This document shows, piece by piece, positions 1 through 6,806 of a DNA stretch of 9,702 bases. The position numbers were made by a program, and so were the translations under genes. A model generated the notes under the pieces. The model saw nothing but the letters and a program-made list of their open reading frames with translations, was not told the origin of the DNA and made no database searches. Numbering within the stretch: the stretch's first letter is position 1; each line of letters starts with the position of its first letter. The DNA lies in assembly GCA_902495355.1 (NCBI GenBank), contig CABUWV010000026.1, positions 1 through 9,702 on the forward strand, read 5' to 3'. The stretch is from an uncultured Collinsella sp. (GTDB lineage: Bacteria > Actinomycetota > Coriobacteriia > Coriobacteriales > Coriobacteriaceae).

Positions 1-3
1 ACC

Positions 4-20
4 GGACACACATTCTGTCC
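4..20. repeat. 17-bp imperfect palindrome, box 1
   Basis: The sequence GGACACACATTCTGTCC has arms GGACA/TGTCC around a 7-base centre; one more C/G pair on each side extends the arms to 6 bp. A near-identical box (one base different) lies 90 bp away at 94-110 in the same orientation. A leftward terminator hairpin lies between them. The pair could be protein-binding sites, ends of a small repeat element, or remnants of an insertion sequence end. Function is unknown. Confidence 0.55.
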
Positions 21-56
21 GAGCGGTTAAAAGCGGGCACGGAATTTAAACGGCTG

Positions 57-87
57 AAAAAGGGGCATCGACCTGCGCCGATACCCC
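57..87 (-). terminator. Leftward intrinsic terminator
   Basis: On the minus strand a 9-bp stem (GGGGTATCG with CGATGCCCC, one G-U pair, positions 79-87 and 62-70) with an 8-base loop is followed directly by five T residues (57-61). This is a good rho-independent terminator for leftward transcription. No minus-strand gene is visible just upstream, so it may be a backstop for read-through of the helicase transcript or end a small RNA I cannot define. It sits between two 17-bp palindromic boxes. Confidence 0.55.
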
Positions 88-93
88 CAACGT

Positions 94-110
94 GGACACA
101 CATTTTGTCC
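94..110. repeat. 17-bp imperfect palindrome, box 2
   Basis: GGACACACATTTTGTCC, the second copy of the box at 4-20 with a single base change in the 7-base centre. The arms GGACA/TGTCC are conserved, as expected if the dyad itself matters. Confidence 0.55.
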
Positions 111-369
111 TATAAGCCGAAAAGAAACCCATGGTGGCATGTCCCTTCATAAATATAGCCCAACCAAAATCAAACGAATGCATCCATAGAGACACACCCG
201 TTCAAAGACTTTGGTTAGGCCCACGTCCGAGGGACTCGGTAACCTTCCGCATTTCTTTTTACGGGAGATATTGTAGACAAGCCCAAAGCCAGAACAATCA
301 TTCTGACCGGTGAGCGGTATTTTTTCTTCGATAAACGGTATTTAGGCGGCACTTAGGGACGATCCTTGT
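111..369. other. AT-richer stretch with no credible gene
   Basis: This region is less GC-rich than the genes around it. An ATG-initiated open frame of 60 codons (131-313, plus strand) has no ribosome-binding site and no recognisable protein features, so I do not call it. A weak inverted repeat (158-168 with 210-220, 10 of 11 bases), a small CCGAG/CTCGG hairpin (227-239) and a short direct repeat CGGTATTT (315-322, 336-343) are visible. It may be decayed mobile DNA. Confidence 0.5.
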
Positions 370-515
370 TTGGTGCATTGGGGACAGGTTTGTTTGCACC
401 AATCATGAGTTGCGGTGAAATAGGGACTGAAAAGCCGCTCAAAAGGCCAAAACAGTCCGTATTCCACCGCAACTTAAGGACATTGGTGCAAAGTAACCTG
501 ACCCCTTTGCACCAA
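370..515. repeat. Nested palindromic element (MITE- or REP-like)
   Basis: Two inverted repeats are nested. The outer pair is 33 bp (370-402 and 483-515), 28 of 33 identical after reverse complementing; each outer arm is itself bounded by TTGGTGCA and TGCACCAA. The inner pair is 22 bp (408-429 and 453-474), 20 of 22 identical, starting AGTTGCGGTGAAATAG, around a 23-base centre. No protein is encoded. The outer arm carries a GGGGWCAGGTT core, which recalls sequences near REP-associated tyrosine transposases; that link is from memory only. Arms of this quality imply a non-autonomous element or a highly structured RNA. Its right edge meets the T-tract of the helicase terminator. Confidence 0.75.
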
Positions 516-548
516 AAAGGGCCCCGAGCGTAGTTGCTCGGGGCCCTT
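514..548 (-). terminator. Strong intrinsic terminator of the helicase gene
   Basis: A perfect 13-bp GC-rich stem (536-548 with 517-529) with a 6-base loop is followed on the minus strand by a run of T residues (518-514). It lies 33 bp after the stop codon of the DEAD-box gene and reads in the same direction. The T-tract overlaps the right end of the nested palindromic element by two bases. Confidence 0.9.
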
Positions 549-580
549 AGTTCGCCTCGCTCTAGCGTGCGACGCGTATG

Positions 581-2830
<2,250 letters not shown>

Positions 2831-3102
2831 ATGTTGTTGTTCCTTATCTGCACGCGTTATGGGCACGGCATGCGGCCGCGCGAGCGTGCTTGGTAGTGCG
2901 CTAATACATACAAAAACAGGTGCGCACAGAGAGGACGTTGCTCAGCACGCTGGCGATCGCTTTGGCAGCCCTATCACGCGCCGTCCAGACGCAGCAGCTC
3001 TAAGCGATGGAGCAGATTCGCCGCCGGTTAGTATACCCGCACTCCGTATGCCCCCACGTAAACCACAGATGACGAGGCGGACGAGGTGGGCCCGGCCGAT
3101 TA

Positions 3103-3157
3103 TCTCAATCTGTAACAGATGCAGGGCAAAATCGGGTCCAAATGTTACAGATCAAGA
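3103..3157. repeat. Palindromic repeat TCTCAATCTGTAACA, copy 1
   Basis: The left arm TCTCAATCTGTAACA (3103-3117) and right arm (3143-3157) match at 13 of 15 bases as an inverted repeat, with a 25-base centre containing GCAGGGCAAAAT. A second copy at 6599-6653 has the same arms, the same 25-base spacing and, in the opposite orientation, nearly the same centre. Shared arms, spacing and centre point to a dispersed repeat family. Confidence 0.75.
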
Positions 3158-3202
3158 CAGAGGGGGATTTCCGTCCAGTCCAAACCAAATCTCTCAGTCT
3201 TC

Positions 3203-3230
3203 CTGCAATTTCGAACATGTGGCCTATAAT
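3203..3230 (+). promoter_or_regulatory. Probable sigma-70-type promoter of the FHA gene
   Basis: A perfect TATAAT -10 hexamer lies at 3225-3230. The best -35 candidate, CTGCAA at 3203-3208, is weak (16-bp spacing). Transcription would begin near 3237, giving a leader of about 100 bases before the GTG start at 3337. Confidence 0.5.
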
Positions 3231-3336
3231 GTTGCTTTGGTTACACTATTTATTGTGCAGCCATTTAATACGTCGCCCACCGGGGCCATTAATTCCTATC
3301 GCCATATTGGCTAGGAAGCAATCAAAGGAGGTATCC

Positions 3337-4299
3337 GTGGCAGCAGAGACGCCTTGCTCGGTCCTCTATAACGATATTCGCTCGTTCGGCGGTCTTAATC
3401 ATCTCGAGATCGCCCGAATGCTCATCAATGGAAACTCTTATCTCGGCAGTACCCTGCTCGAGAAATGCTCTTCCAACCGCTCGTATCTCACCCGTTACAT
3501 CGTCCATCGCAAGCCTGACCAGTGCGCACCCTCCATCTACAGCGACTTTACCGTCACCACACTCAACCTTTCCTCGGCAATCTGCAGCAAGCTCGGCGGC
3601 GGCGAGGCCGCCTATCGGGCAATCGCCGAGCACTATCGCGGTCCGGCCGCCAACGAAATGATGTCGGCTCTCGCCAGCTACAAGCTGGACAGCCGCCTAT
3701 ATGCAAATGCCCTCAATCGCATCGACAACTTCGACGGCAATGCCGTGCGCGAGAAAAGCACGCTTTACCTTATGCTCTTTGTGGCAACGGGGGCGCTCGC
3801 CGATCCCGTTCAGGGCGTGGCCACCGTCGAGCGCTTTTGCAGCAGCAAGACGGGCGGGCACTTCGGCACCACCGAAACTACCGTCGGACGTGGCTTTATG
3901 AACAGCCTGGAACAGCCGCGCACCGTCGCCCCCAACCTCGGTCTGCTCAGAACCCATGCCGACAACTGCGCCGACATGCAAATCCATCCCCTCACACGCG
4001 ATCCGCGCGGCACCGTGATTGGTTCTTTGCCCAAAACCTCGCCCAGCATCACCGATGTGGGCGCCGACGCATCGCGCGAGCATCTTCGCATTTGGCTCGA
4101 GGGTGAGCACTGGTACGCCCAGGGCCTTGGATCGACCAACGGCACAGTGCTCGAATCGGGCGCGGGCGACGGCGATATTGTGATTGAGCCGCCGCGCGAC
4201 CAACGCGAGCCCGGCAAAGTCTATCCCCCCGTGGAAATCGCCAACAGCGACAGGCTCCATCTGGGTCTCTACACGACATTCCTTGTCATTGTGGACTAG
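3337..4299 (+). CDS. FHA-domain protein with uncharacterised N-terminal region
   Basis: A soluble 320-residue protein, probably a phosphothreonine reader serving the kinase encoded next. The C-terminal FHA domain (about 225-318) shows the SREH motif (S246 to H249), GSTNGT (265-270) and a final beta-strand segment with DRLHLG. Oddly, the usual GR at the domain's first strand appears as GS (TVIGS), and there is an insertion of about 25 residues after GSTNGT. Residues 1-220 are mostly alpha-helical in character with several cysteines, and I do not recognise a family. No signal peptide or membrane segment is seen. The GTG start is chosen because AAAGGAGG (3324-3331) lies 5 bases upstream; an in-frame ATG at 3142 would start inside a palindromic repeat with no such site. 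A terminator-like hairpin follows the stop codon. FHA proteins beside Ser/Thr kinases are common in actinobacteria, which supports the pairing. Confidence 0.85.
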   Translation: MAAETPCSVLYNDIRSFGGLNHLEIARMLINGNSYLGSTLLEKCSSNRSYLTRYIVHRKPDQCAPSIYSDFTVTTLNLSSAICSKLGGGEAAYRAIAEHYRGPAANEMMSALASYKLDSRLYANALNRIDNFDGNAVREKSTLYLMLFVATGALADPVQGVATVERFCSSKTGGHFGTTETTVGRGFMNSLEQPRTVAPNLGLLRTHADNCADMQIHPLTRDPRGTVIGSLPKTSPSITDVGADASREHLRIWLEGEHWYAQGLGSTNGTVLESGAGDGDIVIEPPRDQREPGKVYPPVEIANSDRLHLGLYTTFLVIVD

Positions 4300-4300
4300 C

Positions 4301-4345
4301 ACGGACGGCGATCGGAAGACGGTCGCCGTCCGTCTTTCGTCTTCT
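4301..4345 (+). terminator. Probable intrinsic terminator after the FHA gene
   Basis: A perfect 11-bp GC-rich stem (4301-4311 with 4323-4333) and an 11-base loop are followed by a pyrimidine-rich, T-containing tract (CTTTCGTCTTCT) rather than a pure T run. It starts one base after the stop codon. Termination may be partial, allowing some read-through into the kinase gene. Confidence 0.6.
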
Positions 4346-4379
4346 ACCTTCTGCGTCGTAAACGACAATACTCAGCGGC

Positions 4380-4436
4380 ATACGTGGGCAGTGCGGCTAT
4401 CATGGTTCTTTACCGATATCCGCACTGCTCACGTAT
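4380..4436. promoter_or_regulatory. 17-bp inverted repeat upstream of the kinase gene
   Basis: The arm ATACGTGGGCAGTGCGG (4380-4396) and its partner (4420-4436) are complementary at 16 of 17 positions, and the exception becomes a G-U pair in RNA. The 23-base centre holds TATCAT (4398-4403), a possible -10 element without a good -35. The right arm overlaps a 10-base perfect palindrome (ACGTATACGT, 4431-4440). The kinase ribosome-binding site follows at 4460. It could be a mRNA leader hairpin or a two-half-site operator around a promoter. Confidence 0.55.
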
Positions 4437-4470
4437 ACGTGCGGCAACCCATGCCAGACAAAGGAACGCC

Positions 4471-6555
4471 ATGGATACTACCGATAGCGCCTATGGCGAC
4501 AAACTCATCCGTCTTGACACGTTCGACACCGCCGTGGCGGTCGACCCCAGCGCCGAGGACGAGGCCAAGCGTCGGTTTATGACGCTTATTCTCCAGACGG
4601 CCCACCGCAACAACGGCAACATCGGGCACGTGCTGCGCGCGACCAACACGAGCGGCGAGGTCTTTGCCGTCAAGCTACTCAAGGACAACGCCATCCTTTC
4701 CGGCCAAGCCCCCGACCGTTCCGCCGAGCAATCGGCAGCGCACCTGGCCAACACCGCCGCGCTGTTCGAGGAGTACCGTCATCTGTGTACCGTCTCGCAC
4801 CTGCGCGGATTTCCACGCGTCTATGGCTACGGATCGTGCGAGGATGACCCGCTCATCCTCATGGAGTGGGTCGAGGGCACCTCACTCAAGCAGGCGCTAC
4901 CTCTGCTTCCGCACGACGCCTCGGGCGGGCTGACCACCCAGATGGTCGCCGCCGTCGGAAACGCCGTGCTTCGTGCGCTCTTGATGACCCAAGGCCTCGT
5001 GAATCCGGTCGTCCATCGCGACCTGTCGCCTGCCAATATCATGTTCCGCACCACCAGCCGAACACTCGAGCAGCAGATTGCCGATTGTTCCTTTGACCCC
5101 TGCCTCATCGACATGGGCTCCGCGACCATGGCTCTCGGCGACGACACGATCACCCGGCGCGCCGACATCTGGCGCTTTGCCACGCCCGCATACGCCGCGC
5201 CCGAGATGCTCACGCAGGATATCGAAGGCATCGCGGCCCTTCGCCGTTCGCCGGCAATCGATGTCTACGCGCTTTCGAGCATTCTGTACCAGCTCTACAG
5301 CGGTCGCAAACCGTTTGACTTTGAGTCGACGGACGCCGCTGCAACCGGCTCGTTCTATCTCGTAAAGACCAAGACCAAGCCGGCGCCGCTCGAGCCGCGC
5401 TGCGAGGGCGATGAAGCGCTCGTCCAAATCATCATGAAGGGTCTCTCAGTCGAGCAGTGCGATCGTCCCACCGAGCAGCAGATGCTCGAGGTGCTCTCGG
5501 CATACCTCACCGATGCCGAATCCGAGGGCCGCGAAGGCACAGGAGACGAGGCCGCGATTGATATCGATTCTGGCACGCACCTTAAGGTCGACGTCGCCGG
5601 CGAGCGCGCACGAGAGATCCTGAATCAGGCCCGCCACGATGCCATGACCCGCCGCCGCTTTATTATCGGCGGCGCTATCGCAGCCGTTGCGGGGCTCAGC
5701 GTTATCGGGGCGGCAACCCATGGCTTTGGCATCCCCGACTACCTTGACGGCATCCGCGGTTCACTTGACGACTACACCTGGGATCAGCTGCAGGAGATTT
5801 CGCTCAAGATTAAGGCCGCCGAGACCCGTAGCGAGGCACGCGAGATTGCCAAGCGTTACCACCTGCTCGACGCTGATGGGCATATCCCCTATCCGTGCAC
5901 CAAGCGTGTCACGCTCACCAACGGGCTGGAGGTCGGCGCGCAGCTTGTGGGCATCCGTCACGATGAGCTTCTGGACGGTACGGGCAAGGCCGGGCTGACG
6001 TTTATGTTCGACGCGGGTATTGCCGAGCGCAACGCTGCAGCTGAACCGCCGAGCGCCGGCTGGGTAGATTGCGAGCTGCGGGAATGGCTCAACGGCGACG
6101 GCCTTAAGCTGCTGCCCAACGAGTTGCGCGCACTCATTAAAGGGGTCAAGAAGGTCTCGAACAATGTGGGCGCCGCCAACAGCGCATCGTGCCTGAGCGA
6201 GTTGCCCGCAACCCTTTGGCTGCCCGCCATGGTCGAGCTGTGCGGTACGCAACCGCCCGATTCGTTTACCGAGGGCTATCACTACCTGGCAGACATCTAC
6301 AACGGCGAGGGCAAGGAGTATCAGCTCTTCCGCGAGCTCAAGGTGAGCCCGTATTCCACGAACGAGACGATGGTCCGCCAGTGGAAAGGCAAGGACACCT
6401 GTTGGTGGGAGCGCACGGTGAGCCCCGACACATCGGAGAGCGAAGGCACGCTCTATATGAACCGCGTGGGGCACGACGGCGACGTCTTTACGTACGCAAC
6501 GCCTGCGGAAAAGCCAAACAAACGAACCTGTGTGATCCCCGGGTTCTGTATCTAG
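4471..6555 (+). CDS. Membrane-anchored Ser/Thr protein kinase with DUF6273-like C-terminal domain
   Basis: A 694-residue kinase, predicted to have the kinase domain in the cytoplasm. Residues about 40-340 form the kinase: a degenerate glycine loop (GNIGHV), the ATP-binding lysine K68 in AVKLL, the catalytic loop HRDLSPAN (H182, D184, N189), the metal-binding motif as DMG (214-216) instead of DFG, and APE (243-245). Core residues for activity are present. An acidic linker leads to a single hydrophobic segment (about 397-415) preceded by RRR. The C-terminal part (about 470-694) resembles DUF6273: W531 with the spaced LREWLN pattern (536-541), a WWER motif and a closing PGFCI. It holds seven cysteines. 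This half may be an extracytoplasmic sensor. The ATG at 4471 is chosen because AAAGGAA (4460-4466) sits just upstream; an in-frame ATG at 4384 lies inside an inverted repeat. The kinase call is sure, the DUF6273 assignment is by recognised motifs, and the sensor role is inference. Confidence 0.9.
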   Translation: MDTTDSAYGDKLIRLDTFDTAVAVDPSAEDEAKRRFMTLILQTAHRNNGNIGHVLRATNTSGEVFAVKLLKDNAILSGQAPDRSAEQSAAHLANTAALFEEYRHLCTVSHLRGFPRVYGYGSCEDDPLILMEWVEGTSLKQALPLLPHDASGGLTTQMVAAVGNAVLRALLMTQGLVNPVVHRDLSPANIMFRTTSRTLEQQIADCSFDPCLIDMGSATMALGDDTITRRADIWRFATPAYAAPEMLTQDIEGIAALRRSPAIDVYALSSILYQLYSGRKPFDFESTDAAATGSFYLVKTKTKPAPLEPRCEGDEALVQIIMKGLSVEQCDRPTEQQMLEVLSAYLTDAESEGREGTGDEAAIDIDSGTHLKVDVAGERAREILNQARHDAMTRRRFIIGGAIAAVAGLSVIGAATHGFGIPDYLDGIRGSLDDYTWDQLQEISLKIKAAETRSEAREIAKRYHLLDADGHIPYPCTKRVTLTNGLEVGAQLVGIRHDELLDGTGKAGLTFMFDAGIAERNAAAEPPSAGWVDCELREWLNGDGLKLLPNELRALIKGVKKVSNNVGAANSASCLSELPATLWLPAMVELCGTQPPDSFTEGYHYLADIYNGEGKEYQLFRELKVSPYSTNETMVRQWKGKDTCWWERTVSPDTSESEGTLYMNRVGHDGDVFTYATPAEKPNKRTCVIPGFCI

Positions 6556-6598
6556 GGAGCGGGCATCTTGCCGTGACGGGACCCCTCCCCGGCAATTG

Positions 6599-6653
6599 TC
6601 TCAATCTGTAACAGTTAGAGGTTATTTTCCCTGCTAGATGTTACAGATTGAGA
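6599..6653. repeat. Palindromic repeat TCTCAATCTGTAACA, copy 2
   Basis: A perfect 15-bp inverted repeat (6599-6613 with 6639-6653) with a 25-base centre, 43 bases after the kinase stop codon. The arms equal those of the copy at 3103-3157; reading this copy in reverse, the centre contains GCAGGGAAAAT, matching GCAGGGCAAAAT there. The stem could act as a transcription barrier after the kinase gene, but there is no T-tract. A nine-base partial match (ATCTGTAAC) also occurs at 6694-6702. Confidence 0.8.
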
Positions 6654-6702
6654 TGATTGGTTGGGACGATCCATCGGCCAACCATCCATCCTCATCTGTA
6701 AC

Positions 6703-6719
6703 GAAATGTCATACATTTC
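6703..6719. promoter_or_regulatory. Dyad GAAATGT-CAT-ACATTTC upstream of the copA promoter
   Basis: A perfect 7-bp inverted repeat with a 3-base centre, ending 9 bases upstream of the proposed copA -35 element. Size and placement suit a dimeric regulator or activator. It does not resemble the CsoR-type site nearby. Confidence 0.4.
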
Positions 6720-6728
6720 TTTCTGTAC

Positions 6729-6759
6729 TGGACACCCCCAGGGGGTATGGGTGTATAGT
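6729..6759 (+). promoter_or_regulatory. copA promoter
   Basis: A TGGACA -35 (6729-6734) and TATAGT -10 (6754-6759) are separated by 19 bp; an alternative -10, TGTATA at 6752-6757, gives a 17-bp spacing. Transcription would start about 40 bases before the copA start codon. The spacer is filled by the CsoR-like operator, so a bound repressor would block RNA polymerase. Confidence 0.6.
6732..6754. promoter_or_regulatory. CsoR-type copper operator
   Basis: ACCC-NNN-GGGGGTATGG (6734-6750) agrees with the CsoR operator of the Bacillus subtilis copZA operon as I remember it. An outer dyad ACACCC/GGGTGT (6732-6737 and 6749-6754) surrounds it. CsoR is a Cu(I)-sensing repressor that leaves DNA when copper binds. 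The site lies between the -35 and -10 of copA. No csoR gene is in the window, so the regulator must be encoded elsewhere. Confidence 0.6.
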
Positions 6760-6806
6760 ATCGGCAGGTTAACAATTCCAACACCGAACTACAGAAAGGA
6801 GAAGCC

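Larger units (their letters stand above)
2831..3336. other. Divergent intergenic region, 506 bp
   Basis: It separates the leftward helicase gene from the rightward FHA gene. Positions 2831-3100 show no gene, RNA gene or clear helicase promoter; a GTGCGCAC palindrome lies near 2921 and an AT-rich patch near 2900-2917 is the most likely place for a minus-strand -10 element. Positions 3103-3157 hold a palindromic repeat and 3203-3230 a plus-strand promoter. A small GCCA/TGGC dyad (3301-3311) precedes the FHA ribosome-binding site. Long open frames that run across here are shadows without start signals. Confidence 0.6.

Noticed and set aside
131..313. 60-codon plus-strand open frame in the left intergenic region
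   Set aside because: No ribosome-binding site, no recognisable features and an AT-richer composition unlike the real genes here.
3142..3336. Upstream extension of the FHA protein by 65 codons
   Set aside because: The start would lie inside a palindromic repeat and upstream of the TATAAT promoter, and the GTG at 3337 has a strong, well-spaced ribosome-binding site.
6568..6595. TTGCCG/CGGCAA hairpin after the kinase as a terminator
   Set aside because: Only 6 bp with a 16-base loop and no T-tract, too weak to call.
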